DNA from: Auricularia sp. M13
Taxonomy: Eukaryota > Basidiomycota > Agaricomycetes > Auriculariales > Auriculariaceae
Length of the DNA: 64,000 nt
Assembly (NCBI GenBank): GCA_037042915.1
Contig: CM073198.1
Location: forward strand, 3,038,001 to 3,102,000
Direction: 5' to 3'
Below are positions 11,629 to 22,789 of the stretch, piece after piece. The translations under genes were made by a program, and so were the position numbers. Under the pieces are notes generated by a model. It was not told the origin of the DNA, searched no databases, and saw nothing but the letters and a program-made list of their open reading frames with translations. How positions within the stretch are numbered: the stretch's first letter is position 1; every line of letters starts with the position of its first letter.

Positions 11629-12901
11629 TCATCCCCATACGCTCTCCTCAACCTGGCCCGGCGATTGTTGCGCATTATACTGCGGCGGCGGTGGATGCGG
11701 CGGCAGAGACGCCTCTCGCTGAGGCCGCCCGTTGGCGTGCTCATCCTCCTCCATTCGGATGCGCAGACGCTCAACCTCTTCGTCGCGGTCGGTATCGGCA
11801 TGAGCAGCCTCCTCGTCGTCCGGCGGGAGCGCGATGGCGCCTTCGCGTTTGGACGCCTGGACGTGGCGGTAGATGAGCGCGGCGACGAGCGTGACGGGGA
11901 AGAGCACGATGAACGTGATGGACGTCGCGAGCACGGGCACATTGCGCTTCGGGCCGAACGCGACGGCGACGAGCGTCCAGGTCGCGCCGACCGTCCAGAC
12001 AATGTCTCCGCGCAGCGCGACGACGAGCAGGCCGACGACGCCGGAGCTCGTCACCACTGCTACGCCCTCCCAGTGGTACTTGTCGATTTCGTTCTCTGGA
12101 TGAGCGGGCGTCCAGCTGTGTTCTGTGTGAACGAACGTGAATCAGCCGCAGTTTCTGTGAGATACGAAACAAAATGGCCGCACTCATTGCTATGAAGAGA
12201 CACTGCCAGAGGAGGAGCGTGAGCGGCATGATGAGGAATAACCGGATCGGCGCGTGTATGAACAGCGCGTCCAGCGGCCGTGAGCGCGTGACGGCGTTCG
12301 AGGACCGTAGCAGCAGATTCAAGTTGGCGTAGAGCAGCAGGACAACGAGCAGGCCCATGAGAACAGTGCTCGCGACGAACGCGCGTAACGCCTGCGGGCG
12401 TCATTCAGCACGTGTTGGGTGGCACACGAGCGGCGCAGACGCACCCAGGTCACAGCCCACGCAGCCATCACCCAGTTCGCGAGAACGACGCTGAGGCCCA
12501 GGCTGACGAGCGTATGCTGCAGGGGGTGTGAGAATACGGACCAACGGAACCCAAAAATCGACGCGCACCTTGGTCTCGTCCTTGCGCGCAATGACCAGCA
12601 GCAGACAGAAGCCTATCTGGCCCGCAAAGACCAGCATCCAGTACACGCCAACCACTATCGGGTTAGGCGTTATGGCCGTCATGTACTTTTGCGAGACATT
12701 TCCTGGGACTCGTTGAGCCGGGATTCACGGCGTGAGCGCGACGGGTCACACACCGAGCGACGGGTGGACGATAAACGCGGTGACGAGCGACGCGGCGAGG
12801 TTGATGAGCAGCGAGAGCGGCGTCAACACCTGCAGCCGCACGAGCTTCAGGTACAGCCGCACGGACGGGTCGCGCAGGTCGAGCGCGGCGGGCGGTGACA
12901 T
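11629..12901 (-). CDS. Multipass membrane protein of unknown function
   Basis: Five exons: 12752-12901, 12569-12685, 12445-12516, 12171-12391 and 11629-12115, with GT-AG introns of 52-66 nt, giving about 348 aa. Hydrophobic helices follow in order: LTPLSLLINLAASLVTAFIV, GVYWMLVFAGQIGFCLLLVI, TLVSLGLSVVLANWVM, STVLMGLLVVLLLYANLNLLL, LFLIMPLTLLLWQCLFI, SGVVGLLVVAL and ITFIVLFPVTLVAALIY. About seven spans are likely. A long acidic, then Pro-rich cytosolic tail follows (DDEEAAHADTDRDEEVERLR, then HPPPPQY). I do not recognise the family. The gene shares a 78-bp promoter region with URM1, which starts on the other strand. Confidence 0.7.
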
Positions 12902-12979
12902 CAGTCGGGCAACGCAGGATTCACCGGGAATCGCCGCGGCAGCGCGTCCCTTTCCTCCCGCCGTCGCCGTCACTCTCAA
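12902..12979. promoter_or_regulatory. 78-bp bidirectional promoter between membrane protein and URM1
   Basis: The ATG of the membrane protein (12901, minus) and the ATG of URM1 (12980, plus) are only 78 bp apart. Both 5' UTRs and the core promoter elements must overlap or extend into coding DNA. The stretch is pyrimidine-rich on the plus strand toward URM1 (CCTTTCCTCC), a common pattern just upstream of fungal start sites. Confidence 0.5.
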
Positions 12980-13343
12980 ATGCCAGACACGATCGCGCTC
13001 AAAGTCGAGTTTGGCGGCGGCCTGGAGCTGCTCTTCGACAACAAGAAGAAATACAGCGTCGAGCTGCCGCGCACGACGGGCGACAGGCCGACCAACGTGA
13101 CCCATCTCATCTCCTGGCTCAAAGACAATCTGCTCAAGGAGCGGCCAGAGCTCTTTGTCGAGGAGCAGACCGTGTATGCGCATTCTCCACTGCTCTGATC
13201 GGTCGATCGCTGAGACGACTGCTAGCCGCCCCGGAATCCTTGTCCTCATAAACGACACTGACTGGGAGCTGGAGGGCGAAGGCGACTACGAGCTCAAGGA
13301 CAGCGACGAGATCATCTTCATCTCCACCCTGCATGGCGGTTGA
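12980..13343 (+). CDS. URM1: Ubiquitin-related modifier Urm1
   Basis: Urm1 is the sulfur carrier for thiolation of U34 in certain cytosolic tRNAs and can also be conjugated to proteins. Exons 12980-13173 and 13226-13343 with a 52-nt GTATGC...TAG intron give 103 aa, the normal length of about 100. The N-terminal strand ([15 protein letters not shown]), the helix [17 protein letters not shown], the strand [16 protein letters not shown] and the C-terminal [10 protein letters not shown] are diagnostic. The Gly-Gly terminus, used for thiocarboxylate formation, is present. The 52-nt intron restores the phase at EEQTV/RPGILVL. The gene is divergent from the membrane protein, sharing a 78-bp gap. Confidence 0.95.
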
Positions 13344-13717
13344 CGATTACCCATGCACACAATGCTTTGCTCATCTTGCACACCGAGCAAGCATGGATCC
13401 CACTCGCGGCATGCTCGCATATCAGCGGCCATGGGCATGTCGCGCTGGAGCGTGAAACCGGCGGATGTGCTCCGCGTTCAGTGGTGCTGGGACAAGGAAT
13501 GTGCACGCCCGAGTTGAACGAGGTACCGGCACTCTCGACTCGATGCATCGAGCATGCAGACGGATCCATGTGCCAATCATTATATTATGTGCTACCTAAA
13601 AAGAGACTCGTAAAGCTACAGGTCCACCGAACTTCACATTGCTGCATGCGCAAGCGCACGAGACGACTCCATCGCCTCGCAGAACCCAGGCTCAATATCA
13701 TCTTCATTCTCTTCTCA
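13344..13717. other. Convergent 3' intergenic region
   Basis: About 370 bp between the URM1 stop and the stop of the coiled-coil gene on the minus strand. I see no gene. The open frame that crosses it on the plus strand continues as the antisense of the coiled-coil gene and looks like a GC-rich shadow. Confidence 0.5.
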
Positions 13718-15553
13718 CTATTGCTTCGGATGAACGATTCCCACACGGCGCGGTCGCACAGGCGGCGTCGACCCCGCGCCGGCCGTCGAGGGACGCGACA
13801 GCCCGGACCGCGTCGCAGCAGCGACGGGCGGCGGCGCGGGGAGGGACGAAATCGAGCGCGACGAGCCATGCCGCACGAATCTTCGCGCGCCGTTCCGCGC
13901 AGCAGAAAGCGGCGACAGCTTCGCCGCAGGGCGCTCGACGCCATGTCCGGTGCTGCTGTTCTCGTTCGCATTGCCCGCCGGCAGCTCGACGAACGACTGC
14001 GAAAACGCCGGCGCGAGCGCTTGCGGTTCTCCAAGCCGCTGCGCATGCGCGTGTTCGGGGTAGATGAGTCTGCGCGGAATCGCCTGCGCGTGCGCCGGGA
14101 GGCGCGGTGGGCTGAAGTTCTGCGGCGTGGGCGGGAACAGCTCGTCCGTGTCCCCGTCGGGAGTGACGGAGCGCGAGCCCTTCCAGAACAAGTCGTCCGC
14201 CTCGTCCGCGGAGGAGAACGTGCTCTCCGCCGTGGGCGAGTGCACCATATGCGCGATGATGTGATCGTAGTCGAACACCGCGCCCTTGTCGCCCTTGCGC
14301 GAGTGAGTGTGGGGCTGGGCGTCCTGCAGGCGCTGTGCGAGCGCATCACGCTCCTCCTTGACACGCCGCAGCTCGTCCGCCAGCCGCGCGGCGCGTTGGC
14401 GTTCCTCCTGCAACGCCTTCTGCATCTCGAGCGGCGTTGGCGGGAGCGGCATCGAGGGCGGCGGGCACGGCGGCGGTGGCACAGGCAGCGGCGGCAGGTC
14501 CTTCAGCGGCGCGCTCACACCTCCCGGGAATGAGCGCGAGTGCGGGGTGGGGATGCGCTCGCGCGGGGAACGCGACACATCGGTACCGATAGTCAATTTC
14601 CGCATAGCGTCCTCCGTTCTGTCGACTGATGGAGGAGAATTCGAGGTGGATCGCTGCTCATGAGAAGGGCGTGCATCGCCAAGGTTCCACAGCTCGTGGT
14701 CGGCCGTCGACTTGCGCGTGGGAGTGATGGTTGCATTAAAGTCGCGTTCGGGACGGTCGCACGCCGTCGAGCCAGCCGAGATGGAAGACGTAGGCGACTC
14801 AAGGGCCGTTGAAAGTTCGAGCGATAGCTTACTCGGCTGCGTGTGCGACGGCGGGACGGGGAACGCCATGCCGCGCACTTCGAATGCTGGCTCATGGCTC
14901 GGTGGCTCGGGCGGTGGTCGCAGGTTGAGACGCGAGGATGAAGCGCGCAGCATTGGCGGCGCAAGACTAGAATCGCGCGTCGGGCTTCCACCAAGGAGCT
15001 TGGGAAGGAATCCGAACGCGCGCGCTGCCCCTGTTTGAGCGTCGCCGGACTTGGGACCCAGCTGATCTTCTGAAGGACGTGGTGTGGGGGCGGTCACGAT
15101 GGCTGGGAGTGGTGCTGGAGACTTGGGACGGATGCGGCCATGGAGGGTGGCCAGTAGACTGGACGCGGCGTCGACTAGCTCGGAGGAGGAGTCGTTATCG
15201 CCGGAGGGATGGAACGACTGATAGGGAGAGTCGAAAGAGCCTTGTGGGGACCTGCGTATGCGTGCTGCATGAGACAAGGGCTTCGCAGGTGGAATGCCTG
15301 GTTGTTCTCACTCGTCAAAGTCGATGCCAGGGGTGCTGAGGGTAGCGTCTGGGTCTGAGGCTGGTTTCTGGTGCGAGATTTTGGACGGCCTGCGTTTGAA
15401 AAAGCTGCGTTTCTGCTTGACGACTGGGGACTGAGCCTCTGCGTGGAGCAGGACGGGAGAGGGGGACGACGAGGGCGATGTGGGCGACGAGGAGACGGTG
15501 GGCCCGCGTTTGCGGGTCATTGCAAACGGCGAGGAGCGCGTCTGCGAGGGCAT
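13718..15553 (-). CDS. Low-complexity protein with short coiled coil, unknown function
   Basis: Two exons: 15312-15553 and 13718-15251, joined over a 60-nt GTGAGA...CAG intron that keeps phase (GIDFDE/SPQGSF), about 591 aa. The N-terminal 80 residues are Ser-rich and basic (VVKQKRSFFKRRPSKI). A long Ser/Pro-rich middle includes a proline run (PPLPVPPPPCPPPSMPLPPT). One coiled coil follows (LEMQKALQEERQRAARLADE and on). The C terminus is Ser/Arg/Pro-rich and ends VGIVHPKQ. The layout suggests a scaffold or cytoskeletal adaptor, but I recognise no family. The start is chosen at MPSQTRSSPF; a Met at 15517 is an alternative. Confidence 0.6.
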
Positions 15554-15862
15554 CGAGCACCGTTCCAGCGCACGCCGAGTGGTGAGAGGAGAGCTGGCGC
15601 AGGTGCAGAACAAGAGCCAGGGGAGCGTGCAGCCGGCCGCGGGCTAAGTAGTCGATCATTTGGTGGCCCCTCTAAGGCTGCCTTTGTAGCACGGACGCAT
15701 AGTGCGCGCGCTATGCCGCACTGAGCTTTCAAGCGCGCTCCTTGTCGCGCGAGCGCCCTGGCCGCTGGCGCTGGCGGCGGGCATCACTGGCGCTGGTCAT
15801 GTGAAGGCAGGCAGCCGCGCGAAATCGATCTCCGCGACACGTGGTTGCTCTGCTTTTCCCCA

Positions 15863-16866
15863 ATGTCGCGCGTCTTCAAAACGCTGCGCAGGATGGTCTC
15901 CTGGTCGCGCGACGAGGAGACCGCGCCCCAGCTGCCCAAAGAGGCACAGGACGCGCCAGAGCAGCCAGCCTTGCGTACGCTCCAGCGAACCGCATATGAG
16001 TATATTTCTAGCTAAAATCGCATACAGCGCCCCCGCCGCCGCCCGCGCCAAAGGCCGCAAAGCGCAAGTACGCAGCCTCGGACGACGAGGGTACAGCCGA
16101 CACGCTTGCCAAGCGGCCCAAGGCCGACAACGCGGCGCCCCAGCCTGGAGAAACGTCGGCGGCCCCCGCCCTCTCAGACGTAGAGCCCAAGCCCGTGCCC
16201 GAGGCAGAGCCTGAGCCAGCTCCCTCGGAGCCCAGCGACTCGCAGTCCGTCGCTGGAGACGACGACAAGCAAAACGCCGCCGCCACCGCCGCCACACAGG
16301 ATGCCGCCGAAGACGAGCCGAAGGCAGCTCCTGACACCCCCGAGCCCGAGTCCAAGGCCGAGGACGACGCCGGCATCCCCGAGCTCGACGAGAAAGGCCC
16401 CAACGTCTTTCTCACCTGGGCAGACGGCCTCATCGGTCTGCTTGACGGCGTCGACACCGACGAACCCGTACTGTTCCTCAAGTCCCAGATCCTCGAGGCG
16501 TACAAGGAGTATCTCGCAGAGGACGCGGGCCGTCCAGAAGAGATGGACTACAGCGTTGGGTACTGGGGCGTCGAGATCGCGGAGGACGCCCAGGAGACGG
16601 ACCTCGCACACAAATTCGTCTCCAACTGGGCCAACATCCGGCAAGACCCCGCCAACAAAGGCGCCTGGTGGTGGGAGGTCACCGTCGTCAGAGACGAGCC
16701 CAAGGATGAGACACCCCGCCTCAAAGTACAGCTCGAGTCGTCGAGGCATAACGAGGACCACGAGATTGCGGGTGGCAAGCAGCTGGGCGAGTGGTGGCTC
16801 GTTGGCCTGCAGCGCGCATCGCCCGACACGGACAAGCTGATGCAAATGCACCGTGATCTCTACTAG
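15863..16866 (+). CDS. Acidic protein of unknown function with folded C-terminal domain
   Basis: Exons 15863-15974 and 16028-16866 with a 53-nt GTACGC...ACAG intron, about 316 aa. The N-terminal half is low-complexity: a proline run, a KRKYAASDDE basic patch that may be nuclear-targeting, then Ala/Glu/Pro repeats. From about residue 185 the sequence becomes globular, with GPNVFLTWADGLIGLLDGVD, EYLAEDAGRPEEMDY, a Trp-rich stretch (NKGAWWWEVTVVRDE) and GEWWLVGLQRAS before the stop. I do not recognise the family. It reads away from the coiled-coil gene, with about 310 bp between the two start codons. Confidence 0.65.
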
Positions 16867-17313
16867 GAGCATGGTATGTGTTGTGTCTGCTGCGTTCAGG
16901 CTCTCTTCATAGTTTTTTCAGCTTCAACTGCACATTGTATTGTACCGTTTAACTGTTGCGAATCTCAGTACAGGGTGGAGGGATCTATCATCGTTAGCCT
17001 CAGTCGCTGATCGCGGGCAGCGACACACGTTCGCACGTCGATTGGACATCAAAGCTGTCTTGTAAATGTTGATGTGCTTAATTTCTTGCTATCAATGTAC
17101 AGAGAGGATCGGCTGTTCATATTCATCATCATCCATTCGTGACATAGCGGGCAAAATACAGGGCAAGTCGTACAACAGCTACGTATACGGAATAGCAGCA
17201 TAAAAACGAGCAAGCACGACATAGTCCCAATAAGCATATACGGAGAGCATCGACTGTAGATGGTAAAGCAGGAGACAGCGACGACAGGAAGAAAATATAC
17301 TCTATATACAGAC
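16867..17313. other. Convergent 3' intergenic region
   Basis: About 450 bp, more AT-rich than its surroundings, between the stop of the acidic protein gene and the SCC3 stop at 17314. No gene is supported. Confidence 0.5.
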
Positions 17314-20300
17314 CTACATGGCAGCGCGGGCACGCTTCCGACGGCTCTTGAACGCACTCAGGCTCTGAGGAGAGTCGTTGTCCTCGGCCGGCTCGTCTTC
17401 GTCTGCGGAACGGCTGCGCTTCCTGGACGGGGTTGCAGGGCGTGGAGAGACGTGCCCGTTTGCAACTGGCGCATCCGCAGCCTGGTCCATGGCGTCTTCA
17501 GCCTCTGGTTCGGATAGCGCAGCAGACGCCTCCGCGCCGGATGTCGTCTCGCCTCCGACTCGACCGCAAGATTCTTGCCATTGACCTTGCGTTGAGACCT
17601 TCGCCGGGCAGCAGCAGGCGCTCGTGCAACGGCAGGACCAGCAAAGGCGTCGTCGTCGTCGGTGCCCGCAGCGCTCTTCTTGGAACCCCGGGGCTTCCTG
17701 GGAGCGCGAGCGCGGGCGGGCTTCTTGACCTTGTCGCCCTCAACAGCGGCAGCACCATTAACCTTTTCCCCGTCTGTGCCGTCCTCATCGGAAGTCGCTT
17801 CGCCAGTCTTCTTCGGACGGCCGCGTTTGCCTTTAGCCGTAGGTACAATGGCTTGAGCAGGATTGTGAGCACGTGTAACAAAAGTTATAATTGTGCGTAC
17901 TCTTGTCTTTGTTGGACAACCGCTTTTCGTACGCCCGTAACGGGTCCCATTCTTTACCCGCCCCGATGTCAAGCCGCGCAAGGGATAGCGCCTGGTCCAG
18001 ATGTGCTTTACTGGAGAATAGATTGAGTGAATGAACTGTTGTCCGCGGATTTACGCACATCTTGAGAGCATCTCGGTTCTCAATGGAGCCCAGGAGCGGA
18101 GCAAGGACTTTGAAGAATGTCAATGCTTTTCGTTTCATTTTGGCGTTGCTATTCGTGTCGTGCGTTTGAACCTGCTTGACGATCCAAGAGATGCCGTTGG
18201 TGTGCACCGCAACGAGGTATTGGCTATCGAGCCGTCGTACGACGGCCAGTTGCGCGCCGCGAATAATGAAAGCGGGCCCGAGGGCTTTCGCCAATGCTAC
18301 AGCATGTGCTTCAGTCTGCACAACATCCTCAAGATAAAGATTGAAGGCCTGCCATGATGCTTGAGCATGGGCAAACGAAGAGGTCACAGATACTTACGTC
18401 CTTCAAAGATTGGGTAACGACAGACGCAACAACGTCACCGTGCCCTTGATACATGCCTTGATCGCGCAAGAAATCCACGACACGACGGGCAGATGCGTCG
18501 AAACTCTTCTCCAGGCGATCGAAGTGGGCAAGCAGCACCGGCGCGTGCTTGATGTCGACTGCTCCGGCAGCTATGGCACCGAGGAATGCGTTCAAAATCC
18601 GGGACGTTGCATATTCGCGCTCCAGCCGCGTCAGCGAAACGGGGGAAGAATCTACGAGGACGTTAGTACTAGGCAAATGATCACGGGGTTGTTCACGCAC
18701 CATTCACTGTGTGTGGATTTGTGTTCTTCCACGACTTGCCCTTGGGCTTGCTAGGTCCTTCAGTTTCGCTGCCACTCTCCCCTCCAGACGCATCGGTCTT
18801 GTCCGCGTCTTCGCCTTCGTTGGCCGGGCCCACCTCATCCGCATACTTCTCAATCTCAGCCTGCACGAAGCCCGCACAACGATATTGTGTTTGCTCGTCC
18901 ATGGAGAGATAAAGTTTGGACGGCGACGAGCTGCTGTCGTCCGAGTCTGGTGATGGCCTGAAGAGAACGTAGAGAGTTATGAGGTAGCAGAAGGCCTGAG
19001 ATTATGCTTCAGCATCATTTATAGCACGCGAAGCAGCAGCAACAGCTTACTGCTCTTGCGACCTTCTCGCATGGCTTGGAACGCGAGCCAACAGCAAACT
19101 CAGTGAGCTTCTCGAGGAGAGTATCTCGTTGTTGCAGAAGCGTCTCCCGGGCAGCTTCGTCGTCGGGCGACGGAGCCCTATCGCGCAGCCTCCGGGCTTT
19201 CCAGATGACATGATGAGAAAGGACGTTAACACATCGTTCGACCAACTGCGAATGCATGTGAGCAAGGTCATCAATTTCGCACGCGCCAGCCTTACCTCTT
19301 CCTCTTCCTTGTATCCTAGCGCCCCGCGCTCTGCAATGGCGACAAGAATGTCCCAGGCGCTACTCTGCTTTCCGCCCTCGTCCTCTTCCATCCAATTCAT
19401 CATATCTCGAAAGCCGAATAAGATATTGATACGCATGGCGACTGCACTAAGCGCATGGATCTCGTCGTCCGAAAACGTTGCAATCTCGAGTTCATCTCGT
19501 CCGGCAACCGCATCGCGGAGCGAGGATGACAATTCATCCTCAAGCTCCAGGATTTTGGTGCTATTCGTGTTGGACAAGCTCGTCGCGGCCATGAAGTGCT
19601 TGATCGTCTCGACGGCGTGGTTGAGAACGGCAGGATTCGAGCTGGAAAGGAACTGCTTGTTCACATCATCCCACAATGCCTCATACGACGAAATGACGCG
19701 CATCTCCAGGAAGAGATCGAGGCTCAGGAATTCAGGGATGATGAGCACGTCGCATATCCGATTATCGTCCGTCTGGTATTTGGCAAATAAGCGCGATAAT
19801 GAAGTCATGAGCGTGCGCGTAATGTCGGCTTGGATTGTGTCGCCGTCATTCTTTGGCATGATCAAACACTAGGCCTCGGGTATAAAGCTGAAGGACGCAC
19901 CTTTTTGCCTTCCGCCACACTCTTCCGTATGGACGCAACAAAGACCTCGAGGGTACACCCCTCCTCCTCTTCCTCGAGGCGCCAAGCGGGATCAACCGCA
20001 TCGTCTGTAGCTTTGCTTGCTTTCTTCCGTCTGCTCGGCGTGACTGCAGCCTCTGCTTCGCCTTGCGCCGAATGGTCAAGCAGAAGATGCTCCAGCAAGC
20101 CCTCCCAGTCCGAAACAGCGCCAACCTCGTCCCACAAGCCCTCGACTGCGAAAGCTATGCGGCCTTTCTGCATCGGGCTAACGAGCAGCGCGACATCCCG
20201 ACTTGTACCGGGCTCGTCGTCATCCCGCTCAGCTTGCGCCTTTGTCTCGCTCTGAACAGCTTTCGACCAGGCGACAAGTAGAACGGCAAGCGACTTGATA

Positions 20301-22098
20301 CCCGCCCGCTGCTTGTCCTTCTGAGTGGCTTTGCGGCCGGAAAGGCGCGACTCGACATCTTCAGACCAAATCCCATGAACGAACGCACTGATGGCTTTGC
20401 GTATGCGAGCCTCCTGGTCGAAAACGAGGATGCAGAGCTTCTCGCGATGCTCTTCTTCGAGCAGTGAATGCGAGTCGATAATGCAGAGCACTTGGATGGA
20501 GGCTACGCGGATGGAGAGCTCCATGTCCGACCTCGCCATCTCTAGTAAGCGACCTTTGAAGCGCTCAGTGAAGTTGCGCAGAGTGATGATGTAGTCGTCC
20601 TTGGAGTAGAGTGCGATGAGAGACTTTACTGCCTCAAGACGCACATGCGAGTCCTGCAAGTCCTTCAGTACCCGGGTGAGCGGTAGTCAACATCACTCAC
20701 TGCATCAGAGAGAAGCCATCCAACATAACGCATGTAGCTGCCGTCTAAGAAATGTGCTGGATAGACCCGAAGCCAAGTTCCCAAGGCATGCATGCATTCG
20801 GCCCTGATATCGGGGTGGTGGTCTCGGAAACGATGCACAAATACGCTTAGTTACTGTTAGGCGATCATAATCATGGGACAACTGATGCGGCTCACCCCTC
20901 AAATAGATCTTTGAGAAATTGCTTCAGCTTGGATCGCCGAGCATTTGCTTTCTTCGACTTGGCCTCGAGCTCCTTCTCGCGGTCGGCACTGCGTCCTTTC
21001 TTCTTCTTCTCGGCGTCGCGCTGGCGAACAAGAGTCTCGGCTTCCTTGTCGGCGGCTACGGCCACTTCGCAGAGCGCGGTTTCGATTTCGAGAGCAACCA
21101 CCGTTGCAGTGTGGCGAAAACTACGCAGTTGCGAAGAGGACATTGCGATCACCCATGCATCTAGGATGGACATGAAGCTTTCGTCGTCTAACACCGCAAG
21201 GTCCGCTGCTGCAGATACGAGTCGATGGAGGAGCTCAGCAAGTGATTTGCGGAATTTCTTAAACACTGGCAACTTCGAGGCAAGCGGATATGGAAGTGAC
21301 GTCTCCTAAACAAATTATGAGCGAGCGTCCAACGTGCATGTCCGATTAGGACGGACCTTCATGAGCGCCTCTGAGAATTCGTCCAACTTGTCGACAGCGC
21401 CGTCCTCATCCATGGCTTCATCCTTGTCGACAGATGCATTGCAGCCCGCGGCACGTAGAATGCAATTGATAAGCTCAGCTAGTGCTACGTCCTTGGTCTG
21501 GGCGTAGGAATCAAGGAAGTCCTCAGCGGTTGACTGCAAGGCAGCAGCAGGGTTGATCGTCGCGTCTGAGTTAAGGAATTAGCGTCAAGATGTTATTTCG
21601 AGACTTGACTTGGCGCACTGAATAAAGCATTATCGTCGGATATTCGTGTCTCTCTGGCGACCTGTGCAGGATCGAATGCGGCGACGTCGTCGTCAGCGAC
21701 AACTTTCTTGCCCTTGCGAACAGCAGCGCGTGGTTTGGCGCTAGTTGACGCGCCGGGAGCCTTCTTCGCCAAACCGGCCTTCTTGATTGCGCGTTTGCGC
21801 TTTGGTTTATCCTCTGAAGCGTCAGAGTCGTTGTCGGCGTCGTCTCCCGCAGCTATGTCCTCTGCCGGCTCGGGCATGGCATCGTCCCCGGTCTGAGCGC
21901 CTTCATCGTCTGTCTTATCGGCAGCTGCAGTGCGCTTTCGCTTCTTGGGCCGTTCATTCGCTGTGGCGGGGCCGTTAGACGACGGTTGTGGCGGTTCAAC
22001 GACCAGGCACACGCACAGACAGTGATAGCAGCAGCCGGCTTGCGCTCGCGACCAGACCTCCGCGGCGCGGGTGGCTGGTCAACAGCAGTAGTCTCCAT
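17314..22098 (-). CDS. SCC3: Cohesin subunit Scc3 (SA/STAG family)
   Basis: Scc3/STAG binds the kleisin subunit of cohesin and is needed for sister-chromatid cohesion in the nucleus. I model 13 exons: 22017-22098, 21610-21960, 21357-21565, 20896-21305, 20701-20845, 19901-20653, 19296-19868, 19051-19245, 18701-18957, 18398-18651, 17901-18348, 17565-17851 and 17314-17529; about 1,390 aa. The N terminus is basic and acidic with an NLS (RPKKRKR). The stromalin conserved domain is clear: VFVHRFRDHHPDIRAECMHA, then LGTWLRVYPAHFLDGSYMRY, then SHVRLEAVKSLIALYS. HEAT-like helices follow. The C terminus holds an AT-hook-like KGKRGRPKKTGE and basic patches. Two introns would be unusually short (32 nt at 19869-19900, 35 nt at 17530-17564). 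The join from 19051 to 18957 is out of phase by my reading, so that part of the model needs transcript support. Confidence 0.88.
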
Positions 22099-22789
22099 AA
22101 TCTCAGCTGAGTAGCGGGTTCGCGCGAATCGCGTGACGGACGACGCGTTGTGAGCGGCTTCGACCAGAGACGCGAAACTCCGCTAAGCTCCGACAGCTTC
22201 TTCAAGCAGTCGCTCACCACGGTCTGCGCGAGCCAGAATCATTCCAAGTGCTCTGTTTCTACCCAGAAGTGACAAAATATGCCATGGGCGGACTCTCAAA
22301 GGTGATACTGTGGATGTCTGTCCGCTCAATCTGTAAAGGTTTGTAAGTAATAGACGCACACAATCGCCACGAATGAAGGCCTGCACTCGCTGCGCTTTAG
22401 CAATAGGGCTGTTCCTGCTATCGCAATTCAAATGTGCTGACTTGCACATCCTGCTGACAGCAGACGTTGTCTTGCTCGCGGCTCGGCGTCTCAGAGAGAC
22501 TAAGTTGGTACTCGTATGGTATGTCTCACCAGTACCAGTCGCAATTGTGGTAGCTAATTCGCACATATAGAGATTTGGTACGTATGTATACAGCTCGGCG
22601 ATGGCTGCACGTCCTGTTGAAGGACTCTTGGACCGTTGTCTCGTGGTTGAACACTACTATCTTCGTTCATCAATTCACGCCGCAGTGCCCGATTCAGGGC
22701 CCGATTCTGCGTCCTGGATTGAGACACGAAGAATTTCGCAAGTATAAACCGCGCTCGAGATTGAAGCTCCGACACCACGATTGTGCTTC
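22099..22789. other. SCC3 promoter side and 5' flank of family copy A
   Basis: No gene is supported. The part at about 22256-22340 is a repeat of the sequence at 31557-31640, upstream of copy B, with a few mismatches. A second short match (22731-22755) corresponds to 31641-31668. The roughly 390 bp between these two blocks in copy A is missing from copy B, so either copy A gained it or copy B lost it. Confidence 0.6.

Noticed and set aside
13340-14533. 397-aa plus-strand open frame
   Set aside because: It is the antisense of the Ser/Pro/Arg-rich coiled-coil gene. Its product is almost only Arg, Ala and Ser, typical of a GC-rich shadow frame.
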